A DNA stretch of 36,719 nt from Planctomycetota bacterium (GTDB lineage Bacteria > Planctomycetota > Planctomycetia > Pirellulales > UBA1268), in the NCBI GenBank assembly GCA_003671185.1, contig QWPN01000149.1:1-36719 (forward strand), in the 5' to 3' direction. Positions 8,107 to 16,186 of the stretch are shown piece after piece. A model generated the notes under the pieces. The model was not told the DNA's origin. It made no database searches and saw only the letters and a program-made list of their open reading frames with translations. Position 1 is the stretch's first letter. The number at the start of each line of letters is the position of its first letter. The position numbers and the translations under genes are program-made.

Positions 8107-9531
8107 AAGAATCGCCTTCTTCCCGTCGGCGAAATACATCAGCGTGTTGTCGGCGGCGAACAGCGGATTGGGGATGCCGGCGAAGCCCGGCGACAGCGAC
8201 CGCTTCACCACCACCACGGTCCGCGCCTTGTCGACGTCGAGGATCGGCATGCCCGCGATCGGGCTCTTGGGATCGGTGCGGGCGGCCGGATTCACCACGT
8301 CGTTGGCCCCGATCACGATCGCCACGTCGGTCTCAGGGAACGTGGGATTGATGTCGTCCATCTCGCGGAGTTTTTCGTAGGGGATGTCGGCCTCGGCGAG
8401 CAGCACGTTCATGTGGCCGGGCATCCGGCCGGCCACGGGATGGATGGCGTATTCCACCGTGCAGCCCCGCTTCTCCAGGGCGTTCGCCAGTTCGCGGACG
8501 GCATGCTGGGCCTGGGCCACGGCCAGGCCGTAGCCGGGCACGATCACCACGCGGCTGGCACCCTCGAGCACCATGGCGATCTCCTCGGCCGAGGCGCTCT
8601 TCACCTTGCCGGCGTAGACGTCGTCGGCATTGGCCACGGACGTGGTGCCCAGGCCGCCGAAGAGCACGCCCACCAGCGAGCGGTTCATCGCCTGGCACAT
8701 GATCGCCGTGAGGATCAGGCCCGAGGCGCCCACGAGCGAGCCGGCGATCACGAGCACGGAGTTGTCGATGACGAAGCCGGCCGCGGCGGCGGCCAGGCCC
8801 GAGTAGCTGTTCAAGAGGCAGATCACGACCGGCATGTCGGCCCCGCCGATCGGCATCGTCAGCGTGCATCCCAGGGCGCTGCCCACCACCACGAGCAGCC
8901 AGTAGAGGAGGATCGCCTTCGGGTAGGCGCAAACGCCGCATATCAGCAGCAGCGTGGCCAGCGCCAGCCCGAGGTTGATCCAGTGACGGTTGGGGTCGGT
9001 CCAGGCCTGCTTGAAACGCGGCAATTCCTCCAGTTTCGCGAAGGCGACGAAACTGCCCCAGAATGTGACGGCGCCGATCAGGCCGGTGAGCGCCGTGGCA
9101 ATCGCGAACTGGGTCCAGGGCGCGAGTTGCGCGAGGGCTATCTGTTCAGCGGGGGTGGCCGCGGCGGCGGCAGTCATGTTCCAGAGTTCGGCGCCGGCCA
9201 CGAGCGCCGACGCGGCTCCGCCGAAGCCGTTGAGCAGGGCCACCATCTGCGGCATGCCCGTCATCGGGTATTTGATCGCCATCAGTCCGCCGATGACCGC
9301 ACCGATGCCCGCCGCGATCCCCACCATCACGAGCGCTCCCGGGCCGGCGCTTGTCAGTCGTGAGATCACGGGCCCCTCGCAGCAGGCGGCAATCAAGGCG
9401 ATGGCCATGCCCGCGGCGCCGAGATAGTTGCCCTTCACGGCCGTGCGCGGGCCGGTCATGAGCTTGAAGGCCACGATGAAGAGCATCGAGGCGGCGAGAT
9501 AGGCGAGATTGATCCAGGCTTGGCTCGACAT
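8077..9531 (-). CDS. pntB: NAD(P) transhydrogenase subunit beta
   Basis: The 484-residue protein is the membrane domain II part plus the NADP(H)-binding domain III of proton-translocating transhydrogenase. This enzyme transfers hydride from NADH to NADP+ driven by the proton gradient. The first about 270 residues hold multiple membrane helices with MTGMPQMVALLNGFGG and the ADMPVVICLLNSYSG segment. Domain III contains the NADP motif VIVPGYGLAVAQAQ and later GANDVVNPAA and VVKRS. The length is close to that of other PntB proteins (about 460-480). The start lies 6 bp after the pntAb stop. Its last nine codons are duplicated in the downstream spacer. Confidence 0.96.
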   Translation of the reverse strand: MSSQAWINLAYLAASMLFIVAFKLMTGPRTAVKGNYLGAAGMAIALIAACCEGPVISRLTSAGPGALVMVGIAAGIGAVIGGLMAIKYPMTGMPQMVALLNGFGGAASALVAGAELWNMTAAAAATPAEQIALAQLAPWTQFAIATALTGLIGAVTFWGSFVAFAKLEELPRFKQAWTDPNRHWINLGLALATLLLICGVCAYPKAILLYWLLVVVGSALGCTLTMPIGGADMPVVICLLNSYSGLAAAAAGFVIDNSVLVIAGSLVGASGLILTAIMCQAMNRSLVGVLFGGLGTTSVANADDVYAGKVKSASAEEIAMVLEGASRVVIVPGYGLAVAQAQHAVRELANALEKRGCTVEYAIHPVAGRMPGHMNVLLAEADIPYEKLREMDDINPTFPETDVAIVIGANDVVNPAARTDPKSPIAGMPILDVDKARTVVVVKRSLSPGFAGIPNPLFAADNTLMYFADGKKAILDLTAALQQG

Positions 9532-9537
9532 GCGGCG

Positions 9538-9885
9538 TCACTTCTTCTTCGGGTTGAACATTTCCAGCATCCGGTGCGTGACGACGAAGCCGCCCACGAC
9601 GTTGATCATGGCGAGCACGACTCCCAGGAGTCCCAGCAGCGTGCCCACGCCCGTGGCCAGGCTGCCGGCCACCACGATGGCACCCACGGCCGTGATTCCG
9701 GAGATCGCGTTGGAGCCGCTCGTGAGCGGCGTGTGCAGCCGCTGCGGCACCTTCATGATCACCTCGAAGCCGACCCACATCGCCAGCAGGAACACCGTGA
9801 GCAGGCGGATGAACCGTGCCGCCGGATCGTCGGCGCCGGCGGCCTCGGCGAACAGGAGCGGCAGCGAAGCGGTGAGCGGGGGCAT
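9538..9885 (-). CDS. pntAb: NAD(P) transhydrogenase subunit alpha part 2 (membrane part)
   Basis: The 115-residue protein has three to four membrane helices (LLTVFLLAMWVGFEVI, ISGITAVGAIVVAGSL and the LLGVVLAMINVVGGFVV segment). It matches the membrane segment that in enterics is fused to the C-terminus of PntA. The motif KVPQRLHTPLTSGSNAISGI is the family signature. A separate gene for this part is the Rhodospirillum rubrum-type arrangement. It sits 51 bp after pntAa and 6 bp before pntB, so the three are one operon. Confidence 0.94.
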   Translation of the reverse strand: MPPLTASLPLLFAEAAGADDPAARFIRLLTVFLLAMWVGFEVIMKVPQRLHTPLTSGSNAISGITAVGAIVVAGSLATGVGTLLGLLGVVLAMINVVGGFVVTHRMLEMFNPKKK

Positions 9886-9936
9886 GGTCGAGGCTCTCGG
9901 GGGACGTGCCGGCCGGGCCGGCGGGTGCCATACGGG

Positions 9937-11112
9937 TCAGGCGGAGGGGGCGGGGCTTTCCAGTGGCGGCAGGCCGGCCCGCTCGCGGACCTTGGGATGC
10001 ACGAGTTGGCCGCCGCGGGCCACGAGCGTGTCACGGCAGATCTCGTCCTGCATCGACACGTCAGGCAGACCGCTCTTCACCAGATGGGCGAGGAACGTGG
10101 CCACGTTGCGGGCATACAGTTGGCTGGTGTGGAATGGCACCTCGGCCGGCAGGTTGGTGGGGCCGAGGATGGTGACGCCGTCGACGACCACGGTGGCATC
10201 GGGTGCCGAGCCCTCGCAGTTGCCGCCGCGCTCGGCGGCCATGTCGACGATCACGCTGCCTGACCTCATGCGGGCCACCATCTCCCGGGTCACGAGCACC
10301 GGCGCCTTCTGTCCGGGAATCAGCGCCGTGCAGATCACCATGTCGCTCTCGGCCACGACCTTGCCGAGCAATTCCCGCTGCTTCGCGTAGAACTCCTCGC
10401 CCATCGCCTTGGCGTAGCCGCCGGCCGTTTCGCTCGTGCCCGTCTCCAGCGGAAGCTCCACGAACTTGGCGCCCAGGCTCTGCACCTGTTCCTTCACAGC
10501 AGGGCGGACGTCGTAGGCGCTGACCTGGGCGCCGAGCCGCTTGGCCGTGGCGATGGCCTGCAGGCCGGCGACGCCGGCGCCGAGGACAAGGACCTTCGCC
10601 GGCGTGAGCGTGCCGGCGGCGGTGGTCATCATGGGGAGGATACGGGGCAGCGCGTTGGCCGCCAGGAGCACGGCCCGGTAGCCGGCAATGTTGGCCTGGC
10701 TGGAGAGTACGTCCATGCTCTGTGCCCGGGTGATGCGCGGCACGAGTTCCAGAGAGAAGAGCGTGGCGCCGCGGTCGGCCGCCTCGCGGCAGGCGTCAGG
10801 TGAGGAGAGCGGGTCGCACATGCCCACCAGGATCTGGCCCGGCCGCAGCCGCTCACGATCTGCACACCAGCCTTCTCCGCAGGCGCCGCACGTGCGCACG
10901 GCAAGTACGCAGTCGGCCGCGAAGGCCTCGTCGCGAGAAACGATTGTCGCACCAGCCGCGCGGTAGTCGTCGTCGGCGAATCCCGCCGCCATACCGGCGC
11001 CGGACTCGACGAGGATCTCCAGGCCGGCCTTCGCCAGGGCCGGCAATGCGACCGGTACGAGCGCCACGCGGCGTTCGCCTGGGAACGTTTCCTTGAGGAC
11101 GGCGACCTTCAT
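9937..11112 (-). CDS. pntAa: NAD(P) transhydrogenase subunit alpha part 1 (NAD-binding)
   Basis: The 391-residue soluble domain I binds NAD(H). It opens with the typical MKVAVLKETFPGERRVALVP. The Rossmann motif is GAGVAGLQA at 178-186 with Asp201 at the end of the second strand (SAYDVRP). SMDVLSSQANIAGYRA is the alanine dehydrogenase/PntA signature. The ATG at 11112 matches the family start; the frame remains open upstream without similarity. An unusual Cys cluster, Cys75, Cys78 and Cys83 (RTCGACGEGWC), lies in a surface segment. The gene is divergent from the DUF3748 gene across a 232-bp spacer. Confidence 0.95.
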   Translation of the reverse strand: MKVAVLKETFPGERRVALVPVALPALAKAGLEILVESGAGMAAGFADDDYRAAGATIVSRDEAFAADCVLAVRTCGACGEGWCADRERLRPGQILVGMCDPLSSPDACREAADRGATLFSLELVPRITRAQSMDVLSSQANIAGYRAVLLAANALPRILPMMTTAAGTLTPAKVLVLGAGVAGLQAIATAKRLGAQVSAYDVRPAVKEQVQSLGAKFVELPLETGTSETAGGYAKAMGEEFYAKQRELLGKVVAESDMVICTALIPGQKAPVLVTREMVARMRSGSVIVDMAAERGGNCEGSAPDATVVVDGVTILGPTNLPAEVPFHTSQLYARNVATFLAHLVKSGLPDVSMQDEICRDTLVARGGQLVHPKVRERAGLPPLESPAPSA

Positions 11113-11344
11113 CGTGCGAAGCCTGTGCGGAGGGTGTGGTGGGCCGGTCCGGGCGGTCCGGAAGTCGGCTCCCCGGATGTCCGCGGCCGGTCGACCCGGC
11201 GGGCAAATTGTGCGCACGGCAGCGGGGCTCGTCCACGCGGCCGGTTTTCCCGGTGTGGCGGCCCGCTTCATCCCCCGCTGAAACCGCTTGATCCGCTGGC
11301 CCGCGGTATGCTCTCCCGCGTCCTGCCCCCGTCGCCGACAGCCC

Positions 11345-12640
11345 ATGCCAGACCGACAGATCACGGTGGCCCCGCACGGTCACGTGCTCACCAACACCGC
11401 CGTCTGGTCCCCCGACTCGCGATGGCTCGTCTACGACACCCGCTCCACGGCCGACGGGGGGGTGTTCGACGGCGTGCGGATCGAGCGGGTCGAGGCTGAG
11501 ACAGGCCGCGTCGAGGTGCTCTACGAGTCCCGTCACGGCGCCTGCTGCGGCGTGGTCACGTGCAGTCCCCTCGACGACCGGGTGGCGTTCATCCTGGGCC
11601 CCGAGCATCCCACCGCCGACTGGACCTACGGGCCGGCTCGTCGGCAGGGTGTGGTGGTCCGGGCCACGCGGCCCGGCGCAGCCGAAGCGCTCGATGCCCG
11701 GGACCTCGTGCCCCCGTTCACGGCCGGAGCCCTGCGCGGTGGCAGCCACGTGCACGTCTTTTCTCCCGACGCCGCGGCACTGAGTTTCACGTACGAAGAC
11801 GCCCTGCTGGATGGCAAGACAACGACCGGCCTGCGCGGCGTGGGCGTGTGCGTCTGCGACCGACCGGTTCGTGTGCCTGCCGGCCATCCGCGCAACCACG
11901 ACGGCAGTGCGTTCAGCGTGCTGGTGACTCGGCTCGTCACCGCACCGCGTCCGGGCAGCGACGAGATTGGGCGGGCCTGCGAGGAGAGCTGGATCGGCAG
12001 CGCGGGTTACCGCCGTTGCGACGGTTCCTGGCAGAAGCGAGCGCTCGCGTTCCAGGGACACGTGCGCTCAGCCGCCGGTGGCACGATCGCCGAGGTGTTC
12101 GTCGTCGATCTGCCCGACGACCTCGCGGATCTGGTGCGACCTGGGGAAGCACCTCTGTCGGGCACGCCCGACACGCTGCCGGCGCCGCCGCGCGGCGTGC
12201 TCCAGCGCAGGATCACGACGACCAGCGAGCGGCGTCATCCCGGCATCCAAGGACCGCGGCACTGGCTGCGTTCGAGCCCGGACGGCGAACGCATCGCCTT
12301 CCTCATGAAAGATGATGCCGGCGTCGTGCAAATCTTCACGGTCAGCCCTCGCGGAGAACCGCCCCGGCAGCTGACGCGACTGCCGTGGCCGATCGCCAGC
12401 AGCTTCACGTGGAGCCCCGACGGCGGCCAACTCGCCTGCGTCGTCGACGGCAGCGTGTGCCTGGTCGATGCGGCGGATGGTGGCCTGCGTCGTCTCACGC
12501 CCCCGGAGCACGGGCCGGCAGCACCACGGCCGGAGGCCTGCGTGTTCGCCCCAGACGGCACGCGTGTGGCCTACGTGAGGCGGGTGCCCTGCCGGGGCGG
12601 ATCCTGCAACCAGCTGTTCGCGGTGGAGACGCCGCCTTGA
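11345..12640 (+). CDS. DUF3748 (YidR-like) beta-propeller protein
   Basis: The 431-residue protein resembles the DUF3748 family, represented by Escherichia coli YidR. Recognised segments are LTNTAVWSPDSRWLVYDTR near the start, the GACCGVVTCSP and FILGPEHPTADW block, and RNHDGSAFSVLVT. Late WD40-like blades follow (SPDGERIAFLMKDDAGVVQIF, and SSFTWSPDGGQLACVVDG). The repeating S-P-D-G blades indicate a TolB-type propeller. The ATG at 11345 was chosen because similarity starts there; an upstream in-frame ATG at 11288 adds 19 residues with none. There is no obvious signal peptide, so it may be cytosolic. Its function is unknown; sugar-acid-linked roles have been suggested for relatives but nothing in this locus supports one. 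Confidence 0.82.
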   Translation: MPDRQITVAPHGHVLTNTAVWSPDSRWLVYDTRSTADGGVFDGVRIERVEAETGRVEVLYESRHGACCGVVTCSPLDDRVAFILGPEHPTADWTYGPARRQGVVVRATRPGAAEALDARDLVPPFTAGALRGGSHVHVFSPDAAALSFTYEDALLDGKTTTGLRGVGVCVCDRPVRVPAGHPRNHDGSAFSVLVTRLVTAPRPGSDEIGRACEESWIGSAGYRRCDGSWQKRALAFQGHVRSAAGGTIAEVFVVDLPDDLADLVRPGEAPLSGTPDTLPAPPRGVLQRRITTTSERRHPGIQGPRHWLRSSPDGERIAFLMKDDAGVVQIFTVSPRGEPPRQLTRLPWPIASSFTWSPDGGQLACVVDGSVCLVDAADGGLRRLTPPEHGPAAPRPEACVFAPDGTRVAYVRRVPCRGGSCNQLFAVETPP

Positions 12641-12712
12641 ATGGAAAGGACGGGCGAGCGGCGGGCTGTTTTTCCGCCCCGTGGCGTCCTGCGGCAGCGT
12701 CGTCGTGGCCGC

Positions 12713-12741
12713 TTGTCTGCACCGGAAACGACTGTTAGGCT
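12713..12741 (+). promoter_or_regulatory. Candidate promoter of rplM-rpsI with structured leader
   Basis: TTGTCT, 17 bp, TAGGCT. Transcription from here would give a leader of about 150 nt before the rplM ATG. That leader contains the perfect palindrome CCACCCCGGGGTGG (12781-12794) and a GCCTCC/GGAGGC inverted pair (12843-12855), which could form a regulatory structure. The frame upstream of rplM happens to have no stop from 12641, but the family start is at 12899. Confidence 0.5.
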
Positions 12742-12898
12742 TGCCGGACTCGCGACCCGCCCGCCGGCTGGAGGCACGTGCCACCCCGGGGTGGAGTTCG
12801 CGACGAGCACGCGGGCATCCCGCGGCCCGCGGTCCTGCTCGAGCCTCCTGGAGGCCGGGCGTGGTCCGATGCCCTCGATCACTTGGTGGCAGGCAATT

Positions 12899-13330
12899 AT
12901 GAAGACGTACATGGCGAAGCCCGGCGAGGTGGAGCAGCGTTGGTGGCTGGTGGATGCCAGCGGCCAGCGGGTCGGTCGGCTGGCCAGCCGGATCGCGATG
13001 ATCCTCATGGGGAAGCACCGCCCCACCTACACGCCGCACGTCGACACGGGCGACCACGTCGTGGTGGTCAATGCGGAGAAGGTCGAATTCAGCGGCCGCA
13101 AGTGGCAGCAAAAACTCTACCGCTGGTACACCGGCTACCAGGGACTGAAGACCGAGACCGCCGAGCATCGGCGCGACCGCCGTCCCGAACTGATCCTGCA
13201 GGAGGCGGTGCGGCGCATGCTGCCCAAAACGCGACTCGGTGGCGACATGCTCGACAAACTCAAGATCTACGCCGGCGGCGAACATCCCCATCAGGCGCAG
13301 CAGCCCGAGCCGATGGACGTGCAGGCCTGA
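12899..13330 (+). CDS. rplM: 50S ribosomal protein L13
   Basis: The 143-residue protein matches L13 throughout: WWLVDASGQRVGRLASRIA, LMGKHRPTYTPHVDTGDHVVVVNAEK, the RWYTGYQGLK variant of the usual H-TGYPGGLK block, and AVRRMLPKTRLGGDMLDKLKIYAG. L13 is an early-assembly protein of the large subunit and in some bacteria represses its own operon. The ATG at 12899 is chosen from the family start MKTYMAKP; the Shine-Dalgarno region GGCAGG is modest. The gene lies 47 bp upstream of rpsI in the classic L13-S9 order. Confidence 0.97.
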   Translation: MKTYMAKPGEVEQRWWLVDASGQRVGRLASRIAMILMGKHRPTYTPHVDTGDHVVVVNAEKVEFSGRKWQQKLYRWYTGYQGLKTETAEHRRDRRPELILQEAVRRMLPKTRLGGDMLDKLKIYAGGEHPHQAQQPEPMDVQA

Positions 13331-13377
13331 CCGATTTTCCAGCCACGAACCGAACACCAGCAGCAACGAGGACGACG

Positions 13378-13815
13378 ATGAGCGAAGAACAGGCCGTTCA
13401 GGAGAAGGTCGTGAAGTCAGCCCGTCGCGGGCAGGACATCATCGCCACTGGCCGACGCAAGACCGCGGTGGCCCGCGTGAGGCTGCGTTCCGGATCCGGC
13501 ACGATCACGATCAACGGCCGCGCCCTCGAGGCCTATTTCCCAGCCGTGAAGGACCGCTCCCTGGTGGCGGGCGTTCTCGAGCACGTCGGCAAGCGGACGG
13601 CCGTGAACGTGGCGATCACGGTGGACGGTGGCGGGCCGACCGGTCAGGCCGGCGCCTGCCGCCTGGGCATTGCCCGGGCGCTCAAGGTTCTGGATACGGA
13701 GTTGGCCGAACCGCTGCGGCAGGGTGGGTTGCTGACCCGCGACGGCCGCATGAAGGAACGGAAGAAGTACGGGCTCCGTGGTGCCCGCCGCGGTACCCAG
13801 TTCTCCAAGCGTTGA
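13378..13815 (+). CDS. rpsI: 30S ribosomal protein S9
   Basis: The 145-residue S9 has a short acidic N-terminal extension (about 20 residues). The core then begins IATGRRKTAVARVRLRSGSG, with TINGR, GGGPTGQAGACRLGIARAL and the invariant basic tail ending GLRGARRGTQFSKR, which reaches the ribosomal P site. The ATG at 13378 is preceded by GAGGACGACG. The gene pairs with rplM as usual and is followed by two hairpins. Confidence 0.97.
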   Translation: MSEEQAVQEKVVKSARRGQDIIATGRRKTAVARVRLRSGSGTITINGRALEAYFPAVKDRSLVAGVLEHVGKRTAVNVAITVDGGGPTGQAGACRLGIARALKVLDTELAEPLRQGGLLTRDGRMKERKKYGLRGARRGTQFSKR

Positions 13816-13834
13816 CACTGGGCTGGGGCCGCTT

Positions 13835-13904
13835 CGGCTGTCATACGGCCGTTACAGCCGTTACCAGCGGAGTTTTCGGGCCAGTCGCTGCGATTTTCCG
13901 CAGC
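13835..13904 (+). terminator. Two hairpins after rpsI
   Basis: CGGCTGT/ACAGCCG (13835-13841 and 13854-13860) encloses an ACGGCCGT palindrome. GCTGCG/CGCAGC (13887-13892 and 13899-13904) has a 6-nt loop, ATTTTC. They lie 20-90 bp after the rpsI stop and probably end the rplM-rpsI transcript. No U-tract follows. Confidence 0.5.
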
Positions 13905-13998
13905 CGATGTCCGAAGGCATACTAGAGGCGATCGGGTTGCCGTGGGCTTTGCCCAGGGACGCCCGCCTTCGACCCCTTCGTGCGCCCCTGGAGGAACC

Positions 13999-14796
13999 AT
14001 GTCCCGCTTTTCCATGCTCGCGTGTGCCGTCGCAGCACTCGCGCTGGGGGTCGCCGCAGGACCGTCACGGACCACCGCTCCCGAGGTCCACGACATGCTG
14101 GCCGCCGAACAGGCCGGACTCGTCACCGTCCGGTACATCCCCAACGACTCGCGTTCGGCGCAGATCGTGGTCACAAACCGCAGCGATCGACCGCTCACGC
14201 TGCGCATGCCGGAGGCGTTTGCCGGAGTGCCTGTGCTGGCACAGTTTGGGGCGGGTGGTGCGGGCGGGCCTTTTGGTGCCGGCATGAACGGGCCCGGCGG
14301 TTTCGCCGCGGCCAACGTGCCGCAGGCCGCCGCTGGCGCAGGCGTGGCGAACGGCGGCCCAGGGTTGGGGGCTGCCGGCGGGTTTCAGTCGTTGCCGCCG
14401 GAGCGGACGCGGTCTGTCCGCGTGCCGACCGTGTGCCTGGAGTACGGCAAGCCCGAGCCCACGCCGCGGGTCGCCTACCAGCTGGTGCCGCTGGCATCCC
14501 GGGCCAGTGATCCGCGACTGACCGCGGTGTTGCAGGGATTGGCGAGCGGCGAGTTGTCGCAGAAGGTGGCCCAGGCGGCGACCTGGCACATCGCCAGCGG
14601 ACTGACCTGGGACCAATTGGCGGCGGAGACGATCAAGCACTCTGGCGGCGACAGGGATGTGGCGTTCTTCACGCCCGAGGAAGTGGAGGCCGCACGGGCC
14701 GTCGTCGAGATCGTGACCCAGCGCCATGCCGAGACGCGGCCCACGGTCAAGGCCGGAGAATCCGCCAACGGCACGTCCGACGCCGGGAACTCCTGA
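13999..14796 (+). CDS. Secreted protein of unknown function with Gly-rich insert
   Basis: I do not recognise a named family. The 265-residue protein begins with a signal peptide (SMLACAVAALALGVAAG, about 5-21). A small beta-rich segment (about 40-80: TVRYIPNDSRSAQIVVTNRS) follows, consistent with a fold that binds or presents a loop. A 50-residue Gly/Ala/Pro-rich insert (about 81-130) comes next. The segment VPTVCLEYGKPEPTPRVAYQLVPL then begins an alpha-helical C-terminal half. The ATG at 13999 has a strong GGAGGA 6 nt upstream and the signal peptide starts there, so an in-frame ATG at 13942 is rejected. It is convergent with the DUF1559 gene. Confidence 0.75.
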   Translation: MSRFSMLACAVAALALGVAAGPSRTTAPEVHDMLAAEQAGLVTVRYIPNDSRSAQIVVTNRSDRPLTLRMPEAFAGVPVLAQFGAGGAGGPFGAGMNGPGGFAAANVPQAAAGAGVANGGPGLGAAGGFQSLPPERTRSVRVPTVCLEYGKPEPTPRVAYQLVPLASRASDPRLTAVLQGLASGELSQKVAQAATWHIASGLTWDQLAAETIKHSGGDRDVAFFTPEEVEAARAVVEIVTQRHAETRPTVKAGESANGTSDAGNS

Positions 14797-14802
14797 TCGC
14801 AG

Positions 14803-14817
14803 CGCCAGATGCTGGCG
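14803..14817. terminator. Small hairpin between convergent genes
   Basis: CGCCAG-ATG-CTGGCG, a 6-bp perfect stem in the 34-bp gap between the secreted protein gene and the DUF1559 gene; it could serve both strands. Confidence 0.4.
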
Positions 14818-14830
14818 AGGCCCGGTCCGG

Positions 14831-15949
14831 TCAGTCGGGGACGGCCACGGGCTCGCCTCCGGCTCGCGATCCCAGTGCCCGCCATGTCGTGGGATCGATG
14901 TCGGATTGGATCATCCGCACCGACGCATCCATGAATGCCGAATTGACGCCGCCCGCGTGATGGCTTCGCGAGGTGACCGCGGCGTAGGTGGTGGCCGCCG
15001 GCACGACGCCCTCGCGGGTGCTGGAGATGTCGACGTCGTAGGTCTTGCCGTCCTTGTCGTAGGGCACGACCGTGTTGGGGGGGAACGTCGTCGTGAATCC
15101 GATGTGCAGGGTCCGGCCGCAGACCCACTCGGTGTGGCCACCATCGGCCGACCAGTTCGGCCCCATCAGCCCGGCGATCGCGGCAGGGGAGTCGGGGGCC
15201 TTGGTCGGCATCGTCGACACATCCTGGCAGCGAGGGGTGAACGCCTTCACCTCCGACAGGGCCAGCGTTTTGCTCAACCCGTCGGTGAACGTACCGGGCT
15301 TGAGCCGCGTGAACGGGGTGAACGCGCCGTTTCCCGCGGTTTGCGTGGCCGGGTCGTAGACGAAGTAGGCGCCGGTGTTGAGCCCGTAATTGAGCGGAAA
15401 ATACTTGGGCAGTTGGGTGGCCGGATCGAGCACGGCCCTGGCGTTGGGTTCGCTCGGGCAGACGAACGTGTCGACCCGCTGGGCCGCCACGCCGTTCGGT
15501 GGAAACAGGTCCTTGTTGGCCTGGTCCGAATAAGGCTTGGTGAAATCGATCCGCTTGAACAGCGAGTCGCCCTCCAGGTACGGGAGGATGAGGGCCTGTC
15601 CGGACCAGGGGGATTTGCCGGCCTCGGCGACGGCCGCTGCCGATGGCGGAAAGTACCGCTTCGTGCTCTCGTGGTTTTGCACGGCAAGGCAGAGTTGCCG
15701 GAGGTTGTTCTGGCAGGCCATGCGTCGCGCGGCTTCTCGGGCGGACTGGACAGCGGGCAGCAACATGCCGATCAGAGTGGCCACGATGGCGATCACGACG
15801 AGCAGTTCCACGAGCGTGAAGCCGCCGGTCGGGCGGCGTTCATGCGTGGCCGCTCGCGGGATGTCCGCGGTCACCGGCGTCGTGCGCCGGGAGCGAGCCG
15901 CTGAACACGGCAGCCACAGTCGGCCGGAAACGCGATCCATCAGCGACAT
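14831..15949 (-). CDS. DUF1559 pseudopilin-like protein
   Basis: The 372-residue protein has a type IV prepilin-like N-terminus: GG43/[18 protein letters not shown] is a prepilin peptidase site followed by a hydrophobic helix. [21 protein letters not shown] is the hallmark of DUF1559. The C-terminal region includes the [19 protein letters not shown] motif (H-x-G-G-x-N/V type) near the end. These proteins are expanded in planctomycetes and are thought to form envelope or pseudopilus structures. The start at 15949 is chosen because a good promoter (-10 at 16001-16006) would begin transcription at about 15994, which excludes the upstream ATG at 16015. The 43-residue leader before the cleavage site is unusually long. 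A Fur-box-like site lies 24 bp upstream. Confidence 0.93.
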   Translation of the reverse strand: MSLMDRVSGRLWLPCSAARSRRTTPVTADIPRAATHERRPTGGFTLVELLVVIAIVATLIGMLLPAVQSAREAARRMACQNNLRQLCLAVQNHESTKRYFPPSAAAVAEAGKSPWSGQALILPYLEGDSLFKRIDFTKPYSDQANKDLFPPNGVAAQRVDTFVCPSEPNARAVLDPATQLPKYFPLNYGLNTGAYFVYDPATQTAGNGAFTPFTRLKPGTFTDGLSKTLALSEVKAFTPRCQDVSTMPTKAPDSPAAIAGLMGPNWSADGGHTEWVCGRTLHIGFTTTFPPNTVVPYDKDGKTYDVDISSTREGVVPAATTYAAVTSRSHHAGGVNSAFMDASVRMIQSDIDPTTWRALGSRAGGEPVAVPD

Positions 15950-15972
15950 AGCCGCACCCCATTGGCTTTTTC

Positions 15973-15991
15973 GATATTGAGAATCGGTATC
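15973..15991 (-). promoter_or_regulatory. Fur-box-like site
   Basis: GATACCGATTCTCAATATC (minus strand) matches 14 of 19 positions of the classical GATAATGATAATCATTATC. In the 7-1-7 view, TGAGAATCGGTATCA (15978-15992, plus strand) matches 11 of 14 defined positions. It covers about +3 to +21 of the predicted transcript, where a bound repressor would block initiation or early elongation. Confidence 0.6.
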
Positions 15992-16000
15992 AAAACCGAA

Positions 16001-16028
16001 AGTGTAGGGGATCATGCGACGCTGTCAA
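16001..16028 (-). promoter_or_regulatory. Sigma70-type promoter of the DUF1559 gene
   Basis: TTGACA (16028-16023), 16-bp spacer, TACACT (16006-16001) on the minus strand: a full-consensus -35 and a four-of-six -10. The start point would be about 15994, just before the Fur-box-like site. Confidence 0.7.
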
Positions 16029-16186
16029 GCAGAAATTTCGGGGCTGGCGAGCACCTCGTCAGCCGCCGGTGGTCGCCCGCCCCCGTCTCTGGGAGGCGCC
16101 CTATGCGCGAACAGCAGATGCGATACAACGCAGGGGAAGCCGCACCGTATGGGACGGTGCGAGGTGCTGACGGAGGAGTGGCCGCT

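Noticed and set aside
12641-12898. 86-codon upstream extension of rplM
   Set aside because: L13 similarity starts at 12899, and a promoter candidate lies inside the extension; the open frame is a GC effect.
15950-16015. Upstream ATG (16015) for the DUF1559 gene
   Set aside because: It lies upstream of the predicted transcription start (about 15994) and its codons overlap the -10 and the Fur-like site.
16103-16186. ATG start at 16103 for the ABC ATPase
   Set aside because: The 28 extra codons have clearly lower third-position GC than the gene body, and GTG 16187 has a GGAGGA site. It stays possible because 16103 also has GGAGG upstream.
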